A stretch of DNA of 64,000 nucleotides from Hyphomicrobium_A sp963759735 (GCA_963759735.1 CAVXAF010000001.1:124001-188000), one strand, 5' to 3'. Numbered from the stretch's first letter, positions 19,920 to 28,313 are shown. Notes: a model not told the origin generated them from the sequence alone. Translations and numbers: made by a program.

Positions 19920-20096
19920 ATGCCGGATCCCCTCGATCCAGGCCACATCCCGGGTCAAAACCCGGCTACTCCGGAACGGATGCCGGGACATACCCGATCA
20001 CCTTCGGGCGCTCGTTGGCCGGGCGCGCCATGGATCGCAGTGGCGGCTGTAGTGGGAATAGCTTTGCTCTATGCCCTGGGCTTCATCGGGCATTAG
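19920..20096 (+). CDS. 58-residue tail-anchored membrane protein
   Basis: Short gene starting two bases after the previous stop (TAGAGATG). The first 36 residues are Pro- and Gly-rich (MPDPLDPGHIPGQNPATPER). The C-terminus is one membrane helix, WIAVAAVVGIALLYALGFIG. No strong ribosome site of its own, in line with coupling to the upstream gene. It matches the small C-tail-anchored proteins common in alphaproteobacteria; function unknown. Confidence 0.5.
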   Translation: MPDPLDPGHIPGQNPATPERMPGHTRSPSGARWPGAPWIAVAAVVGIALLYALGFIGH

Positions 20097-20160
20097 GGAT
20101 GGTTGCGAGCGTCACCCAACAGTGGCGCGTGACGTGTGACGCTGCCCAAATGAGGATGTC

Positions 20161-20400
20161 ATGGACACGAAAACCAACGCGCCCGACAATAGCGGATCAG
20201 CTACCACCGACGTGTCTACGGAACTCATCGCCCTGCGCGCCGATCTGCTGGGGTTGGCAGAGGCGGTAACGCGTTTGGCGGGGGAAACACCTGCCCTCGC
20301 TGTCGGCAGCGTCGAGGCATCCATTCGCCGCAACCCGATTGAGGCTGTCCTTATCGCCGGCGGGGTCGGTTTTCTGGTCAGCCTCATCCTCGTGCGTTAG
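20161..20400 (+). CDS. DUF883/ElaB-like tail-anchored protein
   Basis: 79-residue protein: polar start, amphipathic helix (ELIALRADLLGLAEAVTRLA), then RRNPIEAVLIAGGVGFLVSL at the C-terminus, which is the glycine-rich membrane anchor preceded by R-x-NP typical of the ElaB/YqjD (DUF883) group. E. coli members bind stationary-phase ribosomes and the inner membrane; that role is only inferred here. GAGGA precedes the ATG. It lies at the edge of the segment bounded by tRNA-Lys copies. Confidence 0.72.
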   Translation: MDTKTNAPDNSGSATTDVSTELIALRADLLGLAEAVTRLAGETPALAVGSVEASIRRNPIEAVLIAGGVGFLVSLILVR

Positions 20401-20434
20401 TAGACCGACGAGGCGGCGCATTTATTGAGGAAGT

Positions 20435-20509
20435 TGGTGAGTCCGGATGGGATCGAGCCATCGGCACCCTGATTAAAAGTCGGGTGCTCTACCACTGCGC
20501 TACGGACCC
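20435..20509 (-). pseudogene. decayed tRNA-Lys(TTT) copy
   Basis: Same 75-nt length as the intact tRNA-Lys at 23459-23533, with four substitutions. D-stem GCTC is changed to GCGC, the anticodon stem CCTGA to CCCGA (C-A mismatch), a variable-arm T to C, and the T-loop GGTTCGA to GGCTCGA, losing the near-invariant T54. The acceptor stem, anticodon TTT and CCA are unchanged. About 32 bp of 5' flank is also shared with the intact copy, with about three differences. It is probably a non-functional or poorly functional duplicate. Confidence 0.8.
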
Positions 20510-20598
20510 GCAGGACCCGTGCTTGTGGTCGCCGCCGGACGCGTTGAGGATTTTCAAGCACGCGGGCGGAACAGCCGCAGTTGCAGGCAGCGTTCGTT

Positions 20599-21246
20599 TT
20601 AAGAAGTGCCGCGCTGAGCACCGCGTGCTTTGTCTCGCCATACTCGTCGGTCCGCGATGACCTTCACCGTCGCCGCAACTACCAGGGCGCACAAGCCCAC
20701 CTTCGACACCGTTTCCATAGTGCCTTCAATTAGGACGCCGTGGACGGCGGTCCCTGTGACAATGACCGCTGCGAGGAGCGTATGAGCGATGCGCCAGGTC
20801 CGGGGACGCAGGCCTAGTCGCTGGCGGAACGCGACCATGATTGCGACGGCGAAGATGGCCCACATGGCGATCACGCCCCAGGCAGAGAAGGGTGTTGGTG
20901 ATCTAAAGAGCAGGGCATCGATCACGTCGGGCGGGCTCGTGATCCAAAGCCCTGCGACGTGCATGACCACAGCTAGAACCAATAAAGCCCCGGTCCAACG
21001 GTGTACGCGCCGCGCCTGGTACGGGGAAAATCCTGGCAAGGAGCCGCCAATCAGCAAAGGCTGAAACAACATCAGAGCCAGCCCGGCAACCCCGGCAAGG
21101 CAGGCCACGATGTAGATAGGCTCGCGCCAGGCGAGCAGCGGGCTGAGCGCCGCAGCAATGATCGGCACCGCGGCGGCGGTCGCAACAGCGCCCCAGATCA
21201 GGCTCGCCCTGACAATTCTCATGCGCCCTGAATCAGCGTCGCTCAA
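20599..21246 (-). CDS. ferric reductase-like transmembrane protein
   Basis: 215-residue membrane protein with six hydrophobic segments. Histidines sit in the pattern VHRWTGALLVLAVVMHVAGL and WRIAHTLLAAVIVTGTAVHG, that is H-x13-H twice, as expected for two bis-histidine haem b sites of the ferric reductase-like/cytochrome b561-like fold. No flavin or NAD domain is attached, so an electron partner is needed. The ATG at 21246 overlaps the stop of the upstream dioxygenase-like gene (ATGA), so the two are co-translated and likely act together, probably in a redox step at the membrane. Confidence 0.8.
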   Translation of the reverse strand: MSDADSGRMRIVRASLIWGAVATAAAVPIIAAALSPLLAWREPIYIVACLAGVAGLALMLFQPLLIGGSLPGFSPYQARRVHRWTGALLVLAVVMHVAGLWITSPPDVIDALLFRSPTPFSAWGVIAMWAIFAVAIMVAFRQRLGLRPRTWRIAHTLLAAVIVTGTAVHGVLIEGTMETVSKVGLCALVVAATVKVIADRRVWRDKARGAQRGTS

Positions 21247-21731
21247 ACCGGCCGCAGGATGAAATGCGCCTCAAGGCTCGTGTCTTTGGCACTCGCCATT
21301 AGGGGACGAAGAAAGACGGTCTCAAACTCGCCGCTGTCATAAGCGAGGTGACCGTGGGGCTGACCGAAGGCAGGAACGATCTGCGGCATCTCGAGTCGAA
21401 ATCGTCCGTCTTTATCTGTGAGCGTCGCCCCGTGGCTGTGTGGGTCTCGCTCGTGACCCTCCGTTGTGTGCGCCCAAATTTGGATGCGCTGACCTTCAAG
21501 CGGCGCCCCATCGCCAGCACGGCGCACGGTGCCGCTCATCCAGAACCCCCCGCCCCCAATCCGTTCCACGATCGGAGCTCCGGGACGGTAATTGTTGGAT
21601 CCGCCCCGCATGCTGGGGGTTGGTGCGAGGCCTTGCGCTCTGGCGGGTATACGGAGGCCCGAAGCGCCCAGTGCCAATGCGGCTCCGCCGGCGGCGAGGA
21701 CGTCGCGACGGTTGAGCAAAAGATTAGCCAT
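21243..21731 (-). CDS. Tat-exported intradiol dioxygenase-like protein
   Basis: 162-residue protein. The N-terminus MANLLLNRRDVLAAGGAALA carries a twin arginine and hydrophobic core, so export by Tat is likely. The body has the immunoglobulin-like sandwich pattern of intradiol ring-cleavage dioxygenases: GAPLEGQRIQIWAHTTEGH, then SHGATLTDKDGRFRLEMPQI and QPHGHLAYDSGEFETVFLRP. I see His residues in DPHSHG and QPHGH, but not a full Tyr-Tyr-His-His iron site, so a dioxygenase reaction is uncertain. GGAGGA precedes the ATG at 21731. It overlaps the ferric reductase-like gene by 4 bp. Confidence 0.72.
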   Translation of the reverse strand: MANLLLNRRDVLAAGGAALALGASGLRIPARAQGLAPTPSMRGGSNNYRPGAPIVERIGGGGFWMSGTVRRAGDGAPLEGQRIQIWAHTTEGHERDPHSHGATLTDKDGRFRLEMPQIVPAFGQPHGHLAYDSGEFETVFLRPLMASAKDTSLEAHFILRPV

Positions 21732-21862
21732 GCAGAGTCCTCCTAACTTGCATCGAAGCACAGCCGGCAACAGAGCCTGCACGCTAAAACCCGTTGAGGT
21801 GGCCGCCCAGTTACAAATTCCTAATGGGGGCATCGGCCGACAGTGCTCAACCAGGTCGCAAC

Positions 21863-22150
21863 CTAAGAATCTTCAGTGTCGGTCGTGCCCTCAAGTAATC
21901 CAGCTGCGCGAAGTTGCTCTACGGCGTTCCAGCCAGGTTCAGGTGACCTCGCCGATGACCACCAGAGCGCACCAGCCTCTAACCACCTTTGGCGCAGAGC
22001 GCTGTTGCGCTCCCCACGGTCTCGCCCAAGACCATCGACACCGGATTCGAATCCGCAGCACGGACAAAGATCGTACGTGGAGCCGCCATCCGGATGCAGC
22101 TCTAGAAACCTTGGGTAACCACAGACCGGGCATCCTGTTTGGGGCATCAT
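21863..22150 (-). CDS. CPCC-type cysteine-rich protein
   Basis: 95-residue protein with two zinc-ribbon-like pairs: CPVCGYPRFLEL and LCPCCGFESGVDG. The CPCC motif gives the family its name; the domain is short and cytosolic with unknown function. The C-terminal half is helical (LRQRWLEAGALWWSSARS). It starts with two ATG codons after GGAG. It lies inside the tRNA-Lys-bounded segment, on the same strand as its neighbours. Confidence 0.75.
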   Translation of the reverse strand: MMPQTGCPVCGYPRFLELHPDGGSTYDLCPCCGFESGVDGLGRDRGERNSALRQRWLEAGALWWSSARSPEPGWNAVEQLRAAGLLEGTTDTEDS

Positions 22151-22204
22151 ATCTCCAGCGACTGATCAGCCTGCTCGTAGCCACTCCCTATGACTATAAG
22201 CTGC

Positions 22205-23219
22205 CTAAACCGCTCTCGCTGACACGTGATGAGAGGAAGCGGGGGATCCAGTATCCGGAGCCAGCGCGGCAGAAAAAATCGCAGATAGGACAAGGTCCGG
22301 CGCGACGTGATGCACCATGTGCCCGGCGTCTTTGACGTCCTGGATTACGGAGGCCGGCAACTCCGCGTGCAGCCGGGCGGACTGCCGGCTGGTCGTTACC
22401 ACGCGATCGCGATCGCCCGCGATAATTTCCACGGGGACCGCAAGTTCGCGATATCTGGACCTTAGTTTCAAAGCAGACGGAATCATAAGTACCGCTTCAG
22501 CCGCGGTAGCGCGGATCTGCCAAGGTCGGAGTATCATCGACAGGGGAAACAACTTTTTGAACTGTTGCGGGACGGCGGGAGGCCCAAACATCTGCCGTAG
22601 CATGAGGGGTAATGATAGTGCCTGGAGTATCGGCGAAATCGTATAACGCAGCACGTCGCCAATGAGAGGAATAGCCGGCGGGGACGCCAGCAACACGTCG
22701 AGCCGCGGGCGCGGATAGTAGAAACCCGAGAGCAAGACGAGCGAGCGCACGATGTCCTTGTGATTGAGGGCCATCGCGACCGCTACCAGCGCGCCCCACG
22801 AATGGCCGACCACCACGGCACGCTCTACTCCCAGCTGACGCAATGCGCCCTCGAAGAGGTTTGCCTGCGCGATCGGCGTCCAGACCCTCGTGCGCGGCCG
22901 CTCACTGTAGCCGAACCCAGGCCGGTCAAAGGCGATGACTTCGGCAGCGCATGGCGGCCGCGTCGAACACGCCACTCGCGACAAAATCCTGCAGCATGAC
23001 CGTATTGCCATGGAGCAGGACGACGACGGGACCCTCTCCCTGCTCAACATAGTGGAGGCGAACGCCATCAACGGTGATGAACTTTCCAGCTGGAGGATTT
23101 CTCCGCTCGGCCGCGCGCGCCGCGAGGTAGACGATAACCGCGAGCAGGGTGGTGCCCGCAAGGGCAGGCATCCAGGCTTTGTATTTCACGGAATTCCAAT
23201 CGCTGGAGGAGAAGGCCAC
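22205..23219 (-). pseudogene. alpha/beta hydrolase, frameshifted
   Basis: Two overlapping frames together encode one alpha/beta hydrolase. The first (from the GTG at 23219) has a membrane anchor WMPALAGTTLLAVIVYLAAR and the oxyanion-hole strand VVVLLHGNTVMLQDFVASGV. The second continues with EVIAFDRPGFGYSERP, the nucleophile elbow VVGHSWGALVAVAM, the acid in IIAGDRDRVV and the histidine in DAGHMVHHVAPDL. The break is near 22948-22953, where removing one base restores the frame. The catalytic triad is complete across the two parts, so the break is recent or a sequence error. The upper frame alone cannot make an active enzyme. Confidence 0.82.
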
Positions 23220-23458
23220 GCTGCCGTGGCGTGCCGCAAGTCACCAACGGCTTGGACGCGTGCCCGTTCCGATGACTAGGCGCGACATTCGCGCGAGGAG
23301 CGGGCTGCGGCAGAGATCTGGGATTGAAGCGGCGGTGAAGCCTGCCCGGCGGGCAGGCAGATTTCACGGTCGTGGAATGTGCACAGGGATGAAGTGATGC
23401 TCGACGGACGCAATTGCGACGCGGCAGCGATTATGGCGCGCAGCGCAAATTGAGAGCT

Positions 23459-23533
23459 TGGTGAGTCCGGATGGGATCGAACCATCGACACCCTGATTAA
23501 AAGTCAGGTGCTCTACCACTGAGCTACGGACCC
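23459..23533 (-). tRNA. tRNA-Lys(TTT)
   Basis: Intact 75-nt cloverleaf on the minus strand. The acceptor GGGTCCG pairs with CGGACTC, D-arm GCTCAGTGGTAGAGC, anticodon stem CCTGA/TCAGG around CTTTTAA with anticodon TTT, T-loop GGTTCGATCC, and CCA is encoded. A decayed copy lies 3 kb away at 20435-20509. Confidence 0.97.
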
Positions 23534-23671
23534 GCAGGAGCCGTGCTTGTAGTCGCCGCCGGGCGCCGAGGTCAAGGCGACGGCGCGCAAAACTGCTCTG
23601 CGACAAGCCTTTCTCCCGGGCGCGCTTTGTCGATTGGCCCCCGCGCCGCCGATGCGTTATGAGACCGGGCC

Positions 23672-24655
23672 ATGGACGACAGCACGGGCACAGATACCGC
23701 CACCCAGCGGGCGGACGGGCGGGTGCGCGCCGCCGCGCAGCCCCGCCGCGAGGCAATGATCCCACCGGCCGACCGCATGAAGGCGATCGGCCTGATGTGC
23801 GTTGCCGTGTCGCTGTTCTCCGCCCTCGACACCTCGGCCAAGTATCTCGTCACCCACGCGCACCTGCCGCTGGTGCAGGTCGTGTGGGCGCGCTTCCTCG
23901 GCCAGTTTCTGATCATGCTTTCGCTGCTCAGCGCTCTGCCGCTCACGGCACTGTTGCGGACACGCAAGCTGAAGCTCGAGTTGTTGCGCTCGCTGCTCAT
24001 GGTGTCGACGACGGCGTGCAACTTTCTCGCCCTGCGCCACCTGCGCCTCGACCAGACCGTGTCGGTCGCCTTCCTGGCGCCGCTGATCGTCGCGCTGCTG
24101 GCCGGACCGTTTCTCGGCGAATGGGTTGGCTGGCGACGGCTCGTCGCCATCTTCGCCGGCTTCATCGGGGTGCTCATCGTCGTGCACCCGGGCATCGGCG
24201 GCCTGCACCCGGCATTCGCGTTCGCCTTCGCCGGCATGCTCGCCTACGCATTCTTCATGCTGTTGACGCGCTTTCTTGCCGCCCATGATGCCCCGCTCGT
24301 CATGCTGTTCTATTCGATCCTGCTGGGCACCTTCGCGCTCGCCCCCTTCGCCATCTGGCAATGGGTGTGGCCGGCGACATGGCAGGAATGGGCGTTGCTG
24401 CTGGCGCTCGGCGTGTTCGGCGGCACCGGACACTACCTGTTCATTCACGCCTACCGGCTGGCACCGGCGTCGAGCGTGGCGCCGTTCCTCTACGTTCAGC
24501 TGCTGAGCATGGTGGCGTTCGGATTTGCCGTGTTCGGCGACGTGCCCGACATCTACACGCTCATCGGTGCCGGCGTGATCGTCGCCTCGGGCATCTACCT
24601 GCTCAACCGCGAGCGCCGATTGCGTGCCGAGGTCGCTCCCACCGATCCGATGTAG
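23672..24655 (+). CDS. EamA/DMT family transporter
   Basis: 327-residue inner-membrane protein with about ten membrane helices in two EamA repeats (roughly residues 35-170 and 180-315). The first repeat begins MKAIGLMCVAVSLFSALDTS and each repeat ends with a glycine-rich helix (GFIGVLIVVHPGIGG; AGVIVASGIYLLNRERRLRA). This family exports small metabolites; the substrate cannot be told. A polar leader of about 35 residues precedes the first helix, so a start at the internal ATG (MIPPADRMKA) is possible. It converges on tgt with a 34-bp gap. Confidence 0.88.
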   Translation: MDDSTGTDTATQRADGRVRAAAQPRREAMIPPADRMKAIGLMCVAVSLFSALDTSAKYLVTHAHLPLVQVVWARFLGQFLIMLSLLSALPLTALLRTRKLKLELLRSLLMVSTTACNFLALRHLRLDQTVSVAFLAPLIVALLAGPFLGEWVGWRRLVAIFAGFIGVLIVVHPGIGGLHPAFAFAFAGMLAYAFFMLLTRFLAAHDAPLVMLFYSILLGTFALAPFAIWQWVWPATWQEWALLLALGVFGGTGHYLFIHAYRLAPASSVAPFLYVQLLSMVAFGFAVFGDVPDIYTLIGAGVIVASGIYLLNRERRLRAEVAPTDPM

Positions 24656-24689
24656 CGGCCGCCATGCGCATCTTGGCCGCCGCGAACGA

Positions 24690-25823
24690 TCACGGCTTGC
24701 CGTCGAGGCGGGCGAGCGTCGTCTGCGCCCAGTCGGCAAAGCGACCCTCGGCGATGGCTGAGCGCATCGCCGCCATCAGCTCCTGATAGAAGGCGGTGTT
24801 GGCCCACGACAGCAGCATGGCGCCCAGATATTCGCCCGACTTGATGAGGTGGTGCAGGTAGGCGCGTGAATAATCGCGCGCCGCCGGACAGCTGCTCTCG
24901 GGGTCGAGCGGAGCGGCATCCTCGGCATACTTGGCGTTGCGCAGGTTGACCTTGCCGCCCCAGGTGAAGGCGAGGCCGTGGCGGCCATTGCGCGTCGGCA
25001 TCACGCAGTCGAACATGTCGACGCCGCGCGCCACCGACAAGATGAGATCGGACGGGGTTCCGACGCCCATCAGGTAGCGCGGCTTTGTCGCCGGCAGGAA
25101 TGGCAGAACGCCCTCGAGCGTGCGCAGCATCAACTCCTGGCCTTCGCCGACGGCGAGGCCGCCCACCGCGTAGCCGGGCAGGTCCATGGCAACGAGCGCT
25201 TCCGCCGAGCGCCGCCGCAAGCCGGCGTCGATCCCGCCCTGGACGATTCCAAACAGTGCCTGCCCCGGTGCGGCGCGCGTTGCAAAGGCGCGCGAAGCGC
25301 GTTCCGCCCAGCGCAACGACAGCTCCATGGCGCGCTCGGCTTCCGCGTGCTCGGCAGGAAGCTCGATGCATTCGTCGAGTTGCATCTGGATGTCGGAGCC
25401 GAGCAGGCACTGGATGTCGACGGCGCGCTCGGGCGTCAGCATGTGGCGCGAGCCGTCGATGTGCGAAGCAAAGCGCACGCCTTCTTCGCTCACCTCGCGG
25501 ATCTTCGACAGCGACATGACCTGGAAGCCGCCACTGTCGGTCAGGATGGGACCGCTCCAGCGCATGAATTCGTGCAGGCCGCCGAGCCGTGCGACGCGCT
25601 CGGCGCCGGGGCGCAGCATCAGGTGATAGGTGTTGGCGAGCACGATGTCGGCGCCAGTCGCCTTCACCTGGTCGAAGTAGACAGCCTTGACGGTACCGAC
25701 CGTGCCGACCGGCATGAACGCGGGCGTGCGCACGATCCCGCGCGGCGTCGCCACTTCGCCAAGGCGCGCGGTCCCGTCCTGCGCCAGCAGCGTATAGCCA
25801 AAGCTCGGTGCGCGATCCTGCAT
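24690..25823 (-). CDS. tgt: queuine tRNA-ribosyltransferase with altered zinc site
   Basis: tRNA-guanine transglycosylase of 377 residues, which swaps G34 for preQ1 in tRNAs for Asp, Asn, His and Tyr. The base-binding loop TDSGGFQVMSLSKI (Asp96), MGVGTPSDLILSVARGVDMF and CVMPTRNGRHG are intact. The zinc loop differs: where the E. coli enzyme has C302-x-C304-xx-C307 and H333, this one reads ESSCPAARDYSRAYLHH and later LLSWANTAFYQ. By alignment only Cys312 (C304) remains; the others are Ser310, Ala315 and Ala341. queA follows upstream in the same transcript (9-bp gap), so both queuosine steps are linked. Confidence 0.95.
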   Translation of the reverse strand: MQDRAPSFGYTLLAQDGTARLGEVATPRGIVRTPAFMPVGTVGTVKAVYFDQVKATGADIVLANTYHLMLRPGAERVARLGGLHEFMRWSGPILTDSGGFQVMSLSKIREVSEEGVRFASHIDGSRHMLTPERAVDIQCLLGSDIQMQLDECIELPAEHAEAERAMELSLRWAERASRAFATRAAPGQALFGIVQGGIDAGLRRRSAEALVAMDLPGYAVGGLAVGEGQELMLRTLEGVLPFLPATKPRYLMGVGTPSDLILSVARGVDMFDCVMPTRNGRHGLAFTWGGKVNLRNAKYAEDAAPLDPESSCPAARDYSRAYLHHLIKSGEYLGAMLLSWANTAFYQELMAAMRSAIAEGRFADWAQTTLARLDGKP

Positions 25824-25832
25824 CGATACCTT

Positions 25833-26912
25833 CTAGGGCTCGCGCGCTGGAAAAAGAAGCGAGGCGTCGCCGTACGAGTAGAAGCGGTAGCCGCTCGCAA
25901 TTGCGTGGGCGTAGGCGGCCTGCATGCGCTCCAGCCCGGCGAACGCCGCCACCAGCATGAATAGTGTCGAGCGCGGCAGATGAAAGTTGGTCATCAGCAC
26001 GTCGACGGCGCCAAACCGGTAGCCGGGCGTGATGAAGATGTCGGTAGGGCCATGAAACGCCTCGATGCTGCCACCGCGCGCGGCGCTTTCCAGCAGGCGC
26101 AGCGACGTTGTACCGACGGCGACGACGCGGCCGCCCTGCGCGCGCACTGCGTTCAGCGCCGCGGCGGTTGCGGTTGAAACCTCTCCCGTCTCGGCGTGCA
26201 TCTTGTGCGCGCTCGTATCCTCGACCTTGACCGGCAGGAAGGTGCCGGCGCCGACATGCAGCGTCACGAAGTGGCGCGCGATGCCGCGTGCCTCGAGTGC
26301 TGCCATCAGCTCAGGCGTGAAGTGCAATCCGGCGGTGGGCGCCGCGACGGCGCCGTCGTTGGCTGCATAGATGGTCTGATAGTCGGTGCGGTCGGCCACC
26401 TCGACGGAGCGGCGTCCGGCGATATACGGCGGCAGCGGCATTTCGCCGACGGCGGCGATGGCGGCGTCGAGATCGGGCCCGGCCAGATCGAAGTCGATGT
26501 CGACTTCGCCCGCCTCCCCGCGGCCCGTGACCGTCGCATCGAGTGCACCCAGCATGCAGGCTCCACCGCCGTGGCCGAAGTGCAGGCGGTCGCCGTCCTG
26601 CAGACGCTTGGCGGGACGCGCCAAGGCGCGCCAGTGGGCCGGCCCCAGCCGCTCGATGAGCGTCACGGCGATGTGAGCCTCAAGATCGCCGCGCCGGCGC
26701 ACCCCTTGCAGTGCTGCCGGAATGACCCGCGTATCGTTGAACACCAGCGCATCGCCGGCGCGCAGGAAATCCGGCAGGTCGCGCACGCTCTTATCTTCGA
26801 AGGGCGTGTCGCCCGCCGGCACGACCAGCATGCGCGCTGCATCGCGCGGGCTGACCGGACGCAGCGCGATGCGCTCCTCGGGCAGCGCGAAATCGAAGAG
26901 GTCCGTGCGCAT
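25833..26912 (-). CDS. queA: S-adenosylmethionine:tRNA ribosyltransferase-isomerase
   Basis: 359-residue enzyme that transfers and isomerises the ribosyl part of S-adenosylmethionine onto preQ1-tRNA, giving epoxyqueuosine-tRNA. Family signatures: MRTDLFDFALPEERIALRPV at the start, ALVFNDTRVIPAALQG, AAPTAGLHFTPELMAALEAR, VTLHVGAGTFLPVKVEDTSA and MTNFHLPRSTLFMLVAAFAG. The ATG at 26912 overlaps the stop of the upstream transporter gene (TGATG), so a longer in-frame opening is ignored. It is followed after 9 bp by tgt, the next-earlier step of the same pathway. Confidence 0.97.
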   Translation of the reverse strand: MRTDLFDFALPEERIALRPVSPRDAARMLVVPAGDTPFEDKSVRDLPDFLRAGDALVFNDTRVIPAALQGVRRRGDLEAHIAVTLIERLGPAHWRALARPAKRLQDGDRLHFGHGGGACMLGALDATVTGRGEAGEVDIDFDLAGPDLDAAIAAVGEMPLPPYIAGRRSVEVADRTDYQTIYAANDGAVAAPTAGLHFTPELMAALEARGIARHFVTLHVGAGTFLPVKVEDTSAHKMHAETGEVSTATAAALNAVRAQGGRVVAVGTTSLRLLESAARGGSIEAFHGPTDIFITPGYRFGAVDVLMTNFHLPRSTLFMLVAAFAGLERMQAAYAHAIASGYRFYSYGDASLLFPAREP

Positions 26913-27358
26913 CAGTAGACGCGGATGAGCAGCGCCCCGACGACCAGCAGGCAGGCGCCCGCCACGCGCCCGACCGTCAACTCGCGCACTGCGAGGTCGA
27001 AATAGCCGAAGCGGTCGAGCAGCAGGCCGGCCACCAACTGCCCGGTGACGATAAACGCCATCGTAGCGGCCGCGCCAAGCTTCGGCGTCAGCACCAGCGC
27101 GCAGGTGACGAACGCGGCGCCCAGACACCCGCCGACGACGAACATCCACAGCGGCGGCACGTGCCACGCAATTACCGCGCCTTGCACCTTGGTGACGATA
27201 AAGGCGATGGCGATCAGCGCAACTGATCCGGCGACGAACGATGCCGCGGCGGCGGCGACCGGTACGCCGAGAGCGTGCGAGAGCTGCGCGTTGATCGGGC
27301 CCTGCAGCGCGATCAACATGCCGGCGGCGATACCGAGAAGGCCCCAACCCAATTCCAT
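26912..27358 (-). CDS. YdcZ (DUF606) family DMT-type membrane protein
   Basis: 148-residue inner-membrane protein with five hydrophobic segments. It starts MELGWGLLGIAAGMLIALQG with PINAQLSHALGVPVAAAAAS, the DUF606/YdcZ hallmark, and has GGCLGAAFVTCALVLTPKLG and FIVTGQLVAGLLLDRFGYF. It is one half of a DMT-type transporter; family members often work as pairs. The substrate is unknown. Its TGA overlaps the queA start, so it is in the queA-tgt transcript. Confidence 0.88.
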   Translation of the reverse strand: MELGWGLLGIAAGMLIALQGPINAQLSHALGVPVAAAAASFVAGSVALIAIAFIVTKVQGAVIAWHVPPLWMFVVGGCLGAAFVTCALVLTPKLGAAATMAFIVTGQLVAGLLLDRFGYFDLAVRELTVGRVAGACLLVVGALLIRVY

Positions 27359-27388
27359 GTGTGGTGTCCTCCTATGTCGGCGACCGCC

Positions 27389-27766
27389 TCAGCCGCGCGG
27401 CGCCAACAGCTCCCACACGCCTGCCAGTGTCACCACCACCCAGCCGAGGATCATCGTCGAACCGCCTATCGGCGCCGCCATCGGAAACAGGCGCTGGCCC
27501 ATCAGCGTGCGCATGGCGATGTCGCCCGAGAACAGGCTGACGCCGACCAGCAGGATCAGCGCGGCCACTAGAAAACCCATCGGGTGAGTGGCGCGCGTTG
27601 CCACCGCCACGACGGCGAGCGCCGCCGCCGCGTGCATGATGAGGAAGTGCGCCGGCGGCGTCAGGTCAGACAGTGCGTTGCCGTGCGCACCAGCGGCCGC
27701 CATCCCAACGCCGATCGCGCCGGCGATGCCGGCATAGACGACAAGCAGAACCGCCAATGCTTGCAT
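27389..27766 (-). CDS. DUF423 family membrane protein
   Basis: 125-residue protein with four membrane helices. The family pattern is clear: an N-terminal helix ending GAHGNAL, then HFLIMHAAAALAVVAVA, ALILLVGVSLFSGDIAMRTL and MAAPIGGSTMILGWVVVTLA. Related to YgdD of E. coli. Function unknown. It sits 30 bp upstream of the YdcZ-type gene on the same strand. Confidence 0.9.
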   Translation of the reverse strand: MQALAVLLVVYAGIAGAIGVGMAAAGAHGNALSDLTPPAHFLIMHAAAALAVVAVATRATHPMGFLVAALILLVGVSLFSGDIAMRTLMGQRLFPMAAPIGGSTMILGWVVVTLAGVWELLAPRG

Positions 27767-27792
27767 GACCGTATCCTCCCTGGCTCCGACCC

Positions 27793-28260
27793 TCAGGCGT
27801 CGGCGCCGATCTTCACCGAGATCATCTTGTCAGGGCTCTGCACAGGCTCGCCGCGCTTGATCTTGTCGACGTTGTCCATGCCCTCGATGACCTTGCCCCA
27901 TACCGTATACTTGTTGTCGAGGAAGGTGGCGTCGTCGAACACGATGAAAAACTGGCTGTTGGCGCTGTCGGGGCTCTGCGCGCGCGCCATCGAGCATACG
28001 CCGCGCACATGCGGCTCGCTGCTGAATTCCGCCTGCAGGTTGGGATAGCTCGAGCCGCCCGTGCCGGTGCCCTTGGGACAACCGGTCTGCGCCATGAAGC
28101 CTTCGATGACGCGGTGGAACGCGATGCCGTCGTAGAAGCCTTCGCGCACCAGCTTCTTGATGCGCTCGACGTGCTTGGGGGCGAGGTCGGGCCGCAGCTC
28201 GATCACGACGCGGCCCTTGGTTGTCTCGATGATCAGCGTGTTCTCCGGATCGGCTGCCAT
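27793..28260 (-). CDS. ppiB: cytoplasmic cyclophilin peptidyl-prolyl isomerase
   Basis: 155-residue cyclophilin catalysing proline cis-trans isomerisation. The active-site stretch FYDGIAFHRVIEGFMAQTGC has the catalytic arginine and FMAQTG; SMARAQSPDSANSQFFIVF and the closing loop KYTVWGKVIEGMDNVDKI complete the fold. No signal peptide: the ATG at 28260 follows GGAGA, and residues further upstream are not cyclophilin sequence. A second, exported cyclophilin gene lies 446 bp upstream with a VOC gene between, a pairing usual in Hyphomicrobiales. Confidence 0.95.
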   Translation of the reverse strand: MAADPENTLIIETTKGRVVIELRPDLAPKHVERIKKLVREGFYDGIAFHRVIEGFMAQTGCPKGTGTGGSSYPNLQAEFSSEPHVRGVCSMARAQSPDSANSQFFIVFDDATFLDNKYTVWGKVIEGMDNVDKIKRGEPVQSPDKMISVKIGADA

Positions 28261-28313
28261 GGGGGTCTCCGTTTTTTCTGCTTGGCTGATGGATGGGGGT
28301 GAGAAGCTAACAG

